Positions 1 through 8,486 of a stretch of DNA of 53,073 bases are shown here, one piece after another. The notes under the pieces are model-generated. The model was not told where the DNA came from. It did not search any database and worked only from the letters and a program-made list of their open reading frames with translations. The position numbers and the translations under genes were made by a program. Position 1 is the first letter of the stretch; the number at the start of each line of letters is the position of its first letter. The stretch is from Rosettibacter sp964572725 (GTDB taxonomy: Bacteria > Bacteroidota > Ignavibacteria > Ignavibacteriales > Melioribacteraceae), in contig CAZNFW010000019.1 of assembly GCA_964572725.1 (NCBI GenBank), forward strand, positions 1-53,073, written 5' to 3'.

Positions 1-878
1 GAGGGAATTGTAATTCCCCAGAATGCAGCTGTAATTTGAATTACTAAAATACTGATACCAATCACAAGAGCAGCGAGCAAATCTTGTTTCCAGAGAATTG
101 TAATCAAACAAACAATTGTTCCACAAGTTAATGCAAGTAAGAATGCTGTTCTTAATTCCTTCCACAAAATTCTAAGATACCATTTAATAGTTGGCTTAGC
201 AGAATGAAGTGCCTGAACTGTAAGTGTCATGGATTGTATGCTTGTGCTTTCTGCCAGTCCAAGTATTAAAGTAAGAAAAAAAGCAATTATTAAACTTTCC
301 TCCAATGTAGTCTCAAAAATTCCTGCTAAAAAAGCACAAATTGTACCACTTGTTACTGTAGCCAGCATCCATGGAAATCTAATTTTCCAGGCTTTTACTG
401 GTGAAGCATTTTTAATCTCATTAATGTTTATACCAATAGTTTCAAAGACATCGCTTATTCTATGACGTTCTTCTATATCTGGTTCGCTGCTCAAAAACTC
501 TTCTGTGAAAAGATTAATGTCCACAATACCAACCAATTTTTTTTGTTCATCAACTACAGGGAATGCAAGAAATTTATATGTTACAAAAAATTCACAAGCA
601 TCATAAACAGTTGCAGTTGATGGAAGTGCTGCAACTCTTTGAACCATAATCTGTTCTAATTTTGTTTCCGGTTGAGCGGTTAATAATCTTCTTGTTGGCA
701 AAACTCCAACCAATCTTTCTTCGTCATCTATTGCATAGAAATAAACAATTCTTTCACCAACTCCTTCTTTTCTTATTTTCTGAAGTGCTTCTTCGACTGT
801 TAAACTTTTATTTAAAACAGTAAAATCTTTTCGTGCAAATTCAATAATTGGTTTATCATATGTGGGTTTATCATTCAT
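1..878 (-). CDS. mgtE: MgtE-like magnesium transporter with CBS domains, C-terminus cut by window edge
   Basis: Reading the minus strand from the ATG at 878 gives an open frame that runs off the left edge at about 292 codons. The protein begins MNDKPTYDKPIIEF and enters a pair of CBS repeats (about residues 20-140; FPVVDEQKKLVGIVD closes the second). It then shifts to hydrophobic segments typical of the MgtE membrane domain (from about residue 175, including a TVTSGTICAFLAG segment). MgtE proteins carry Mg2+ across the inner membrane and gate on CBS-bound magnesium. The usual N-terminal superhelical MgtE_N domain of about 130 residues is missing, so this is a short family member. It starts 6 bases after the gyrB stop and is probably co-transcribed with gyrB. 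Family assignment is confident; substrate is inferred. Confidence 0.85.
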   Translation of the reverse strand, partial: MNDKPTYDKPIIEFARKDFTVLNKSLTVEEALQKIRKEGVGERIVYFYAIDDEERLVGVLPTRRLLTAQPETKLEQIMVQRVAALPSTATVYDACEFFVTYKFLAFPVVDEQKKLVGIVDINLFTEEFLSSEPDIEERHRISDVFETIGININEIKNASPVKAWKIRFPWMLATVTSGTICAFLAGIFETTLEESLIIAFFLTLILGLAESTSIQSMTLTVQALHSAKPTIKWYLRILWKELRTAFLLALTCGTIVCLITILWKQDLLAALVIGISILVIQITAAFWGITIP

Positions 879-884
879 TTCGTA

Positions 885-2876
885 TTAAACATCAAGATTA
901 GCATATTTAGCATGTTTTTCTATAAACTCCCGTCTTGGTTCTACATCGTCGCCCATAAGTGTTTCAAAAATTTTATCGGCTGCTGCTGCACTCTCAAGAT
1001 TTACCTGAAGTATAGTTCTTGTTTCTGGATTCATTGTTGTATGCCAGAGTTGTTCTGGGTTCATTTCACCAAGTCCCTTGTAACGTGATATTACAATATT
1101 TTTCGATGAGGTTGTTTCCTCTGTTCCTTCTTCCAATTCTATTACTTCGGCATTTTCTTTCTTTAATTTTCCATCTGCTTTAAGTCTTTTCAAGATTTTA
1201 TCTCTTTCTTCATCATCGTAAGCATAGTATTCTTCTTTTCCTTTTTTAATTTTATAAAGCGGAGGTTGAGCAATATAAACTCTGCCTTCCGTAATCAGTT
1301 CTTTCATATGTCTATAAAAGAAAGTTAAAAGTAAAGTTCTAATGTGACTTCCATCGACATCGGCATCAGTCATAAGAATTATTTTTCCATAGCGTGCTTT
1401 TGATGGGTCGAAATCTTCTCCAATTCCTGCACCAATTGCAGAAACAATTGCCTGAATTTCTGGATTTTCCAGAATCTTATTAATCTTTGCTTTTTCTACA
1501 TTTATAATTTTCCCTTTTATTGGAAGAATTGCCTGAAATCTTCTGTCTCTTCCCTGTTTTGCAGATCCACCTGCTGAATCACCTTCAACGATATAAATTT
1601 CACAATGTTCTGGGTCTGTAATTGAACAATCTGCCAATTTTCCGGGGAGATGCAACGAATCAAGAGCATTTTTTCTTCTTACAAGTTCACGGGCTTTTCT
1701 TGCTGCTTCTCTAGCTTCGGCTGCCCGCAAACATTTCTCAATAATTTTTCTTGCTACTGATGGATTTTCTTCAAGGTATTCAGAAAGCTTTTCTCCTACA
1801 ATTGATTCCACTATTGATTTAACTTCGCTGTTGCCAAGTTTGGTCTTAGTTTGACCTTCAAATTGAGGCTCCATTACTTTGACTGAGATTACGGCTGTAA
1901 GTCCTTCCTTAAAATCATCTCCTGTTAAAGTTATTTTACTGTTTTCCTTTATTAATCCATTTTTATAAGCATAATTATTAAATGTTCTTGTTAGAGCAGT
2001 TCTAAAACCAACTAAATGAGTTCCTCCCTCAATTGTATTTATATTGTTCACATAAGAGTGAACATTTTCTGAATATGAATTATTATATTCAAATGCAACT
2101 TCTACTGGCGTACCTTCTTTTTCACCTTCAATATAAATTGGTTTATGAATCGGTTCTCTCTGTTCATCAAGATATTTGACAAAATCAATCAATCCTCCTT
2201 TAAATCTGTAAGTTTCTTCTAATCCTTCTGCTTCGTCTCTTAAAATCATTGTAACATCTTTATTCAAGTAAGCAAGTTCACGCATTCTTTCTGCTACAGT
2301 ATCAAAATTGAATTTAACAGATTTGAAAATTTCTTTATCTGGTTTGAATGTTATTTTCGTACCTGTTAGTTCAGGTTTACATGTGCCAATTTCTTTCACT
2401 TGTGCTTTTGGAACTCCACGATGATATTCTTGAAAATAAATTTTTCCATCTCTTCTAACTTCTACTTTTAGCCATTCTGATAAAGCATTAACTACAGAAA
2501 CTCCAACACCATGAAGTCCACCAGATACTTTGTATGAACTTTTATCAAATTTTCCTCCCGCATGAAGTACGGTCATTACAACCTCAAGAGCAGATTTTTT
2601 TTCTTCCGGGTGGATATCAACAGGTATGCCTCTTCCTCTGTCCTCGACTGTTACACTCTGGTCCTTGTGAATTGTTACAATTACTCTATCATTAAATCCT
2701 GCAAGTGCTTCATCTATACTATTATCTACAACTTCATTTATCAAATGATGGAGTCCTCTTGAACCAACATCACCAATGTACATTGCAGGTCTTTTTCTTA
2801 CTGCTTCAAGTCCTTTTAAAACATTAATGCTCTTGGCGGTATATTCTGTTGATTGTTTTGTTATTTCCTTTGTCAT
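885..2876 (-). CDS. gyrB: DNA gyrase subunit B
   Basis: ATPase subunit of DNA gyrase, which introduces negative supercoils ahead of replication forks together with GyrA (not in this window). The 663-residue protein has the GHKL ATPase domain at the N-terminus (RKRPAMYIGD, then NEVVDNSIDEALAG with the catalytic Glu region, and GGLHGVGVSVVNALS for ATP binding), the transducer domain, and the Toprim domain (EGDSAGGSAKQGRDR and DADVDGSHIRTLL metal-binding motif). It ends with the conserved RYKGLGEMNP segment and a tail ending in KYANLDV. Length fits type IIA GyrB without the proteobacterial insert. It lies 12 bases downstream of dciA in the dnaA-dnaN-recF-dciA-gyrB order. ParE is the main alternative, but the origin-proximal recF-gyrB context favours gyrase. 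Confidence 0.96.
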   Translation of the reverse strand: MTKEITKQSTEYTAKSINVLKGLEAVRKRPAMYIGDVGSRGLHHLINEVVDNSIDEALAGFNDRVIVTIHKDQSVTVEDRGRGIPVDIHPEEKKSALEVVMTVLHAGGKFDKSSYKVSGGLHGVGVSVVNALSEWLKVEVRRDGKIYFQEYHRGVPKAQVKEIGTCKPELTGTKITFKPDKEIFKSVKFNFDTVAERMRELAYLNKDVTMILRDEAEGLEETYRFKGGLIDFVKYLDEQREPIHKPIYIEGEKEGTPVEVAFEYNNSYSENVHSYVNNINTIEGGTHLVGFRTALTRTFNNYAYKNGLIKENSKITLTGDDFKEGLTAVISVKVMEPQFEGQTKTKLGNSEVKSIVESIVGEKLSEYLEENPSVARKIIEKCLRAAEAREAARKARELVRRKNALDSLHLPGKLADCSITDPEHCEIYIVEGDSAGGSAKQGRDRRFQAILPIKGKIINVEKAKINKILENPEIQAIVSAIGAGIGEDFDPSKARYGKIILMTDADVDGSHIRTLLLTFFYRHMKELITEGRVYIAQPPLYKIKKGKEEYYAYDDEERDKILKRLKADGKLKKENAEVIELEEGTEETTSSKNIVISRYKGLGEMNPEQLWHTTMNPETRTILQVNLESAAAADKIFETLMGDDVEPRREFIEKHAKYANLDV

Positions 2877-2888
2877 TGTTTACTATCC

Positions 2889-3188
2889 TTATAAAAATTT
2901 TATTGCCTTTATTACTTCTCTGCCAAAATATATGTTGATTTTTTTTATTAATAAATTTTTTTGAAGATTTAATTCACTTTTCCAAACGGAATTTTCAACT
3001 TTTAAGAACAAAGTTTGCTTATCAACTTTTTTTGCTTTTGCAATTTCTTTTAATTCGGGAAAAATATTAACAAATTCTTCAACAATATTATAATTCTCCG
3101 CTATCTCTCTGATTTTCTCAAATTCTTTTTCAGTCTGCAAAATATCGTTTATACTTTTAAAACTAATTAATGATTGTCGTTTTCCCAT
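2889..3188 (-). CDS. dciA: DciA-like (DUF721) replicative helicase loader
   Basis: A 99-residue protein starting MGKRQSLISFKSIND. The pattern of a basic N-terminus, a central helical stretch, and a C-terminal segment with VDKQTLFLKVENSVWKSEL followed by a run of Leu/Ile-Lys residues matches the DUF721/DciA family. DciA proteins help load the replicative DnaB helicase in bacteria that lack DnaC or DnaI. The gene overlaps the end of recF by 26 bases and precedes gyrB by 12, the usual place for this family between recF and gyrB. The ATG is at 3186-3188. Function is inferred from family and position; no catalytic residues are expected. Confidence 0.82.
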   Translation of the reverse strand: MGKRQSLISFKSINDILQTEKEFEKIREIAENYNIVEEFVNIFPELKEIAKAKKVDKQTLFLKVENSVWKSELNLQKNLLIKKINIYFGREVIKAIKFL

Positions 3189-4275
3189 TTTCCACTTTTA
3201 TTAAAAGTGTATCTAATAATTCACCAAGTTCTTCTTTCTTTGTTAAATCTGTCATTGTTATAAATGCTTGTCCTACTTTGGGGAGATAGCTGCTTATTTT
3301 TTCTGCCCTGTATTTATCAAGTTCGCCAAAAATATCATCCATTAAAAAAATTGGTGCTTTAGAAATCTTTTCCTGTATATAGAAAAACTGTGCAAATCTA
3401 AGAGCAATTTGAAATGTTTTGTGTTGTCCCTGTGAACCATATCTTTTTAGTTCTCTTCCATTTAGATAAAAAATATAATCATCTCTATGTGGTCCTATCA
3501 AATTCATACTTCTCCTTATTTCTTCTTCCTTCTGGTTTTCTAGCAATTCTCTAAATTCCTTTTCTAAATTTTCTTCACTATTAATTTGTGTAGAATAAAT
3601 AATTGCAGGAATTTCATCTTCCAACATTATCTGTCTGTAAGCTTCTTTCAAATAATAATCAAAGTCTGCAATAAAATATTTTCTGTTTTTAATAATTTCC
3701 GTTCCTCTTTTAATTAATGCTTCTGTCCAGACTTCAAGTTGACTGTATAGATTAATGTTTTTGTTTTCTCTAATCTGACTTAAAATTATTGAGCGCTGTT
3801 TAAGTATTTTTGAATATTCAAGCAGTATTTTTAAGTAAACCTGACTTATTTGCGAAATAATTGAGTCAACAAACTTTCTTCTTTCTGCTGGTGCTCCCTG
3901 TGTAATTGAATGGTCTGATTGAGTTAGAGATACAACCGGAAATTTTCCGATGATTTCTGATGCAGAATTAATTTGTTTTTCGTTGAGATAATATGTTTTT
4001 TTATTTTTTTGAATATCGTAAGACAGTCTTACTTTTTCTTCTGTCAAATCAACAAATTTCCCTGTTATTTCAAAGTTTTGCTCATCATAAGTAACAACTT
4101 CACACTCGGATGATAAATGTAAATTTTTTGTTGTACACAGATAATAAATTGCTTCCAAAATTGTTGTTTTTCCCTGTCCATTTCCTCCAACAATAAGATT
4201 CAATTTATCAGAGAACTCTATGAAAGTATTTTTGTGCAGTCTAAAATTTTGAAGTCCAATTTGTTTAAGAACCAT
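3163..4275 (-). CDS. recF: DNA replication and repair protein RecF
   Basis: SMC-like ATPase that binds gapped duplex DNA and, with RecO and RecR, helps load RecA at stalled forks. The 370-residue protein has the N-terminal RNFRLHKN-like start, Walker A at residues 30-38 (GGNGQGKTT), a central helical arm, the ABC signature region (RYGSQGQHKTFQIALRFAQ), and Walker B followed by the D-loop (APIFLMDDIFGELD). Length is normal. The stop codon is separated by one base from the dnaN stretch upstream, and the 3' end overlaps dciA, so the genes are co-transcribed and probably translationally coupled. Confidence 0.96.
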   Translation of the reverse strand: MVLKQIGLQNFRLHKNTFIEFSDKLNLIVGGNGQGKTTILEAIYYLCTTKNLHLSSECEVVTYDEQNFEITGKFVDLTEEKVRLSYDIQKNKKTYYLNEKQINSASEIIGKFPVVSLTQSDHSITQGAPAERRKFVDSIISQISQVYLKILLEYSKILKQRSIILSQIRENKNINLYSQLEVWTEALIKRGTEIIKNRKYFIADFDYYLKEAYRQIMLEDEIPAIIYSTQINSEENLEKEFRELLENQKEEEIRRSMNLIGPHRDDYIFYLNGRELKRYGSQGQHKTFQIALRFAQFFYIQEKISKAPIFLMDDIFGELDKYRAEKISSYLPKVGQAFITMTDLTKKEELGELLDTLLIKVENGKTTIIN

Positions 4276-4276
4276 T

Positions 4277-5407
4277 TTATGTATTTATTCTTACCGGCAT
4301 AAGCAGCATCATAAGCTCCATGTTTTCTTTTTTTTCTGCCGGTTCGATTATTACTGCTTTTGTTGGAGAATGTAATTTAAATATTACTTCTTCATAATCA
4401 GAAAGATGATTTAAAATATCATTCATGTATTGGGAATTAAATCCTATATCCATAGGCTCGCCTGTGTATTCACAAGAAACTTTTTCTTCTCCTGCTGAGC
4501 CTGTATCAATATCTTCTGCAGATATGGTAATACTTTCTTTATCCAAACTAAATTTTACTCTTTTTGTATTTGAAGTAGAAAATAACATCATTCTTTTTAT
4601 TGAATCATTTAGTTCTTTTGTATTAATCTTAAGAATAAATTCATTCTCTAAAGGAATTACACTTTGATACTCTGGATATTTATGAGAAATTAATCTTGAA
4701 ATTAATTCTATGTCACTTAATTTGAAAGAAACATATGTGTTTGTAAAGTAAATTTTTACTTCCTTTTCATCCAAAATTTTTGTTAATACATTAACTGCTC
4801 TTTCTGGTACTACATACTGTTTTTTAATTGGTGCTTCTATATTTTTTCTCAAAAGGTTTACAAGCCTGTGACCATCTGTTGTTACAAATCTTAATCCTTC
4901 GTCAGAAAATTCAAAGAGAGTTCCTAATAAAGCAGGCCTAATTTCTTCTTTGCTCATTGCAAATGCTGTTCTTTCTATAGATTTTCTTAAATCTTCTCCA
5001 TTGATTGAAATCTCATTTATATCTTGTTCTTTGTTGTCGTTCAATGAAGGAATTTCTGGAAAATCTTCTGCTTCAAGATAACTTAAAGAGTATTTTCCTG
5101 AATCTGTAGTTAAAATAATTTTCTTATTACTTTCATGCAGATGAAAATTTATTGTAGTTTCTTTGAAAGATTTAACCAAATTATAAAGCTGGTGTGCCTG
5201 AACTACAAATTTTAGATTATCATCTGAAATAACATTTAAAAATGATTTTAAGGATATTTCTAAGTCAGTAGCATAGACAGTTAGCAAACCATCTTTGATA
5301 TCAAAAAGAAAATTTTCTAAAATTTTCATTGGAGTTCTTGTAGGAACTGCGGGGATGATTTTGCTAAGTAGTTTTTCTAGTTCTTTACTGTTGACCTTAA
5401 ATTCCAT
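4277..5407 (-). CDS. dnaN: DNA polymerase III beta subunit (sliding clamp)
   Basis: Ring-shaped processivity clamp for DNA polymerase III. The protein has three repeated clamp domains and a typical opening MEFKVNSKELEKLLSKIIPA, with the LEDFPEIPSL-like loop (EAEDFPEIPSLNDN) and a C-terminal LMMLLMPVRINT that matches the family's M-P-x-R ending. The open frame extends to 5431, but the best ribosome site (TTGGAG at about 5414-5419) is correctly spaced for the ATG at 5407. That gives 376 residues, so the upstream eight residues are probably not translated. It is followed one base later by recF. Confidence 0.96.
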   Translation of the reverse strand: MEFKVNSKELEKLLSKIIPAVPTRTPMKILENFLFDIKDGLLTVYATDLEISLKSFLNVISDDNLKFVVQAHQLYNLVKSFKETTINFHLHESNKKIILTTDSGKYSLSYLEAEDFPEIPSLNDNKEQDINEISINGEDLRKSIERTAFAMSKEEIRPALLGTLFEFSDEGLRFVTTDGHRLVNLLRKNIEAPIKKQYVVPERAVNVLTKILDEKEVKIYFTNTYVSFKLSDIELISRLISHKYPEYQSVIPLENEFILKINTKELNDSIKRMMLFSTSNTKRVKFSLDKESITISAEDIDTGSAGEEKVSCEYTGEPMDIGFNSQYMNDILNHLSDYEEVIFKLHSPTKAVIIEPAEKKENMELMMLLMPVRINT

Positions 5408-5725
5408 TTTCATCTCCAATTGATAATGCAAAATATCAAAAAATGCTTATACTTTCAATTTATTAATTTTTGTATTGATTAAGTATAAAATCAAAATTCA
5501 CATATATATTATAATAATTTGGTTATTTATTAATTAACTAATATGAACAATAAAAATGTTGATATGTTGATATTTGTTTTATTATTAGTTTTATGAGAAA
5601 AAATTAAAAATAGTTATAAAAGTTATTGTTACTTTTTTGTTGATAAATAAATTAAAAAAGAAGAAGAAAAAATATTAAGAAAGCATCAACAACTTTTTAA
5701 CATTAAAATCACATCATATAAACAA
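5408..5725. other. AT-rich dnaA-dnaN spacer, possible part of the replication origin
   Basis: About 320 bases without a credible gene. The stretch is extremely AT-rich and carries words related to the DnaA box. TGTTGATAA at 5638-5646 is the reverse complement of TTATCAACA, one mismatch from the TTATCCACA consensus. Two overlapping TGTTGATAT words sit at 5557-5565 and 5565-5573. The dnaN promoter must also lie here, since this is the upstream region of the minus-strand dnaN-recF-dciA-gyrB run. An origin assignment is inferred from location and composition only. Confidence 0.45.
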
Positions 5726-7117
5726 TTAAGAGGAAGACATTTCTATTTTGTTTTTCAGGTAATCAATAGTTTCTTTTAATTTGGTGTCTGTGTTAATTAA
5801 TTCTTCTATAGAAGTGCAGGCATGAATTACTGTGGAATGGTCTCTTCCGCCAAAGTGTAAGCCAATAGTTTTTAGTGAAGACTTTGTTAAAGTTTTTGAA
5901 AGATACATAGCAATTTGTCTTGCAAGTACCACTTCTTTTCTTCTGTTTTTTTCTCTTACTTTATTCTCGTCAACATTATAATAATCGCATACTACTTTTG
6001 TAATAGTATCAATAGTAATATTAACCTGCTTATTAGTAGAAACTTCCTTAACTGTCTTTTTTACTAGTTCGAAATCAATATCTTTTGAGTTTAGGGAAGA
6101 AGTTGCAAGTAATTTAATTAAACAACCTTCTAATTCTCGGATATTTGAAGTAATGTTATAAGCAATATATTCCAGAAATTCATTAGGTAAATTTATACCA
6201 AAATTTTCACTTTTATTTTTTAAAATAGCAACGCGAGTTTCGAAATCTGGCGGTTGAATATCTGCAGTTAAACCCCAAGAGAAACGAGAAATTAGTCTTT
6301 CGTTTAGTCCTTTTAGTTCTTTTGGCGGCTTATCGCTAGAAAGAACAATTTGTTTACCGTTTTGATGTAAAGTATTGAATATCTGGAAAAACAAATCAAG
6401 AGTTTTTTCCTTACCTACAAGAAATTGAATATCGTCAATTATTAGTACATCCATGCTTTTATAAAAACTGGAAAATTCATTTACTTTATCACTTTGAATA
6501 GATTCAACGAACTCGACTGTGAATGCATCAGATGAAATATAAATTACTCTTTTTTCTGGTGTTTTTTCAAGAATTTTATTTCCTATGGCATGCATAAGGT
6601 GGGTTTTTCCAAGACCAACACCCCCGTAAATAAAAAGTGGATTAAAAGAAGTTTGTCCGGGGTTTTCTGCAATTGCAAAAGCAGCTGCACGTGCAAGTTG
6701 ATTTCCTTCACCTTTAATAAAGTTTTCAAATGTGTATCGTGGATTTAAAAATGTTTCGAATTGTTTTTGTTGTTGAACATTAGGGAAAGATACTTCTTCT
6801 TTTTTTGTTACTATTGGTTCAATTTCAGTTGTTTCTTCTTTTTCTTCTAAAACTATATAAACTAATTTTCCATCACTGCCTAAAACTTGGTTAATAACTT
6901 TATTAATTAAAGTATTGTAATGTTCTTCTATCCATTCTATAAAAAAATTATTTGGAACAAAAATTTTTAATGTATTATTTTCAATTTCATAAGGTTTAAT
7001 TGGTAAAAACCAAGTATTATAAGTAATATAAGGTACATTATTTTTAATGATATTTAAGCATTCTTTCCAGATATCTTTTGCATCTTTTGTTAATTCTGCT
7101 TTTTGAAGTAACTCCAT
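5726..7117 (-). CDS. dnaA: Chromosomal replication initiator DnaA
   Basis: AAA+ ATPase that binds DnaA boxes and opens oriC. The protein has the N-terminal helicase-contact domain (IWKECLNIIKNNVPYITYNTW), a variable linker, the AAA+ domain with Walker A at residues 165-172 (GGVGLGKT) and Walker B (VLIIDDIQFL), sensor and arginine-finger region (NERLISRFSWGL), and the C-terminal helix-turn-helix with the DnaA signature GGRDHSTVIHA. An upstream TTG at 7129 is in frame, but it falls at the edge of a perfect DnaA box. The ATG at 7117, giving MELLQKAEL and 463 residues, matches the normal family start. The box at 7120-7128 suggests autoregulation by DnaA. Confidence 0.96.
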   Translation of the reverse strand: MELLQKAELTKDAKDIWKECLNIIKNNVPYITYNTWFLPIKPYEIENNTLKIFVPNNFFIEWIEEHYNTLINKVINQVLGSDGKLVYIVLEEKEETTEIEPIVTKKEEVSFPNVQQQKQFETFLNPRYTFENFIKGEGNQLARAAAFAIAENPGQTSFNPLFIYGGVGLGKTHLMHAIGNKILEKTPEKRVIYISSDAFTVEFVESIQSDKVNEFSSFYKSMDVLIIDDIQFLVGKEKTLDLFFQIFNTLHQNGKQIVLSSDKPPKELKGLNERLISRFSWGLTADIQPPDFETRVAILKNKSENFGINLPNEFLEYIAYNITSNIRELEGCLIKLLATSSLNSKDIDFELVKKTVKEVSTNKQVNITIDTITKVVCDYYNVDENKVREKNRRKEVVLARQIAMYLSKTLTKSSLKTIGLHFGGRDHSTVIHACTSIEELINTDTKLKETIDYLKNKIEMSSS

Positions 7118-7119
7118 AG

Positions 7120-7128
7120 TTATCCACA
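7120..7128 (+). promoter_or_regulatory. Consensus DnaA box
   Basis: TTATCCACA, identical to the consensus DnaA-binding 9-mer, lies 2 bases upstream of the dnaA ATG. At this position it would cover the dnaA ribosome site, so binding could feed back on dnaA expression as well as mark the origin. Confidence 0.7.
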
Positions 7129-7319
7129 ATTTTTGTTTTGAAAATAAACGAAAAACAAAATTTTTTTAAATCGTAGAAAACATATTTATATAAAATATCA
7201 ACAAATTATTAACATTAAAAAATAGCCATAACTTATTATAATTAAATGAATTATGAAATAATAACCATAAAAATGAACACTATAAACAAAAAACAAAAAA
7301 AGAAAAAACCTGTCTTATT

Positions 7320-7341
7320 TTTTGTGAAACGTTTCACAAAA
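7320..7341. promoter_or_regulatory. 22-bp perfect palindrome in the dnaA-asparaginase divergent promoter region
   Basis: TTTTGTGAAACGTTTCACAAAA is a perfect inverted repeat. Its core TGTGAAACGTTTCACA fits the CRP/FNR-family half-site rule TGTGA-N6-TCACA exactly. It also resembles LacI-family operators (central AAACGTTT). The half-sites GTGAAAC and GTTTCAC are those of parS, but in the opposite order. It is surely a protein-binding site of some kind; which protein cannot be told from the sequence. Confidence 0.6.
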
Positions 7342-7510
7342 CAAAATTATTAACAAATTATCAACACGTTTTATTGAGGTTCAAACCCTCGTGAAAATAT
7401 GAGTTGGAATTCATAAGAGCAAATTAATTTTTACAAATAATTAAAAAATTTTTTTCTGCATAAGAAAGCAAATAAATTTATTAGTTTTGAAATAAATAAA
7501 AGAGGAAAAA

Positions 7511-8485
7511 ATGAGAAATATATTGATAGTTTTTACAGGCGGAACATTCTCAATGAAAATTGATGAGGAAACCAAAGCTGCAATTCCTTATTTTCATGGA
7601 GAAGAATTAATTAAATTGATTCCTGAGGCGAAAAATTTAGCAAACATTTCAATATATGAGTTTGGGAATTATCCTGGTCCGCATATAACACCACAGTTAA
7701 TGTTGGAATTATCAAAAGAAGTTAAAAAAATTATAAGTGATGAAAATATAGATGGTATTATTATAACTCACGGAACAGATACTCTTGAAGAGACAGCATA
7801 TTTCCTCGATTTAGTAATTAAAACAGAAAAACCTATAGTTGTAATAGGTGCAATGAAAACAAGCTCAGAACCCGATTGGGATGGACCACGAAATTTACTT
7901 GATGCTATTCATATTATTAATAATCCTAACAGCAGAGGACTCGGAGTTCTTGTTTGCTTAAACGGAGAAATTAATGCAGCAAGCGAAGTAACAAAAACAC
8001 ACACTGAAGATGTTGAAACATTTAGAAGTCTTGATTTTGGCGCTCTTGGTTTTGTAGAAAGAGGAAAAGTAATATTTAATCGATTGCCGAGAAAACTAGA
8101 GAAGTTCGAAACAGAAAATATTAATCCAAATGTAGATTTAATAAAAGTATATGCAGGAATGGATGAAAAATTTTTTCGTTTCGCAGCAGATAGCGGAGCT
8201 GAAGGAATAGTAGTAGAAGCAATGGGAGTGGGAAATGTTCCTCCAAAAGCTTTTGAGGGAATTAAATATGCAGTTGAAAAAAATATACCGGTGATTCTGG
8301 TGTCAAGATGTCCGGCAGGAGAAACTCTTGATATTTATGGATATCCTGGGGCAGGTAAATGGTTAAAAAAAATTGGAGTAATATTTGCAGAATATTTAAA
8401 TGGACAGAAAGCAAGAATAAAGTTAATTGTTTGTCTTGGTCTAACAAAAGAAATAGAACAACTTAGAAAAATGTTTGAAGGCTAA
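7511..8485 (+). CDS. ansA: Type I L-asparaginase
   Basis: Hydrolyses L-asparagine to aspartate and ammonia, probably in the cytoplasm because no signal peptide is visible. The 324-residue protein shows the two threonine signatures of the bacterial family: TGGT at residues 9-12 (first nucleophile Thr12) and HGTDT at 87-91 (second Thr89 with Asp90), followed by GAMKTSSEPDWDGPRN with the catalytic Lys. The C-terminal domain includes VVEAMGVGNVPP, typical of the family. Start is supported by an AGAGGAAAAA ribosome site. It is followed in the same operon by a small membrane protein whose likely start lies one base beyond this stop. A second, unrelated (Ntn-type) asparaginase lies at 41913-42881. 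Confidence 0.93.
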   Translation: MRNILIVFTGGTFSMKIDEETKAAIPYFHGEELIKLIPEAKNLANISIYEFGNYPGPHITPQLMLELSKEVKKIISDENIDGIIITHGTDTLEETAYFLDLVIKTEKPIVVIGAMKTSSEPDWDGPRNLLDAIHIINNPNSRGLGVLVCLNGEINAASEVTKTHTEDVETFRSLDFGALGFVERGKVIFNRLPRKLEKFETENINPNVDLIKVYAGMDEKFFRFAADSGAEGIVVEAMGVGNVPPKAFEGIKYAVEKNIPVILVSRCPAGETLDIYGYPGAGKWLKKIGVIFAEYLNGQKARIKLIVCLGLTKEIEQLRKMFEG

Positions 8486-8486
8486 A

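Larger units (their letters stand above)
7118..7510. other. Divergent intergenic region upstream of dnaA, probable oriC segment
   Basis: Nearly 400 bases of AT-rich DNA between the divergent dnaA and L-asparaginase genes, with no credible ORF. It holds a perfect DnaA box TTATCCACA at 7120-7128 abutting the dnaA start, TTATCAACA at 7358-7366, and TATCAACA at 7196-7203. It also holds a 22-bp perfect palindrome at 7320-7341, listed separately. Promoters for both flanking genes must lie here. The region next to dnaA with clustered boxes is the classical position of oriC; function is inferred. Confidence 0.55.

Noticed and set aside
229..465. Open frame of 78 codons on the plus strand
   Set aside because: It lies antisense inside the MgtE-like coding region, whose minus-strand translation has clear CBS and membrane features.
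7320..7341. A parS site for ParB
   Set aside because: The half-sites are in the opposite order to parS (TGTTTCACGTGAAACA), so it is not a standard parS.
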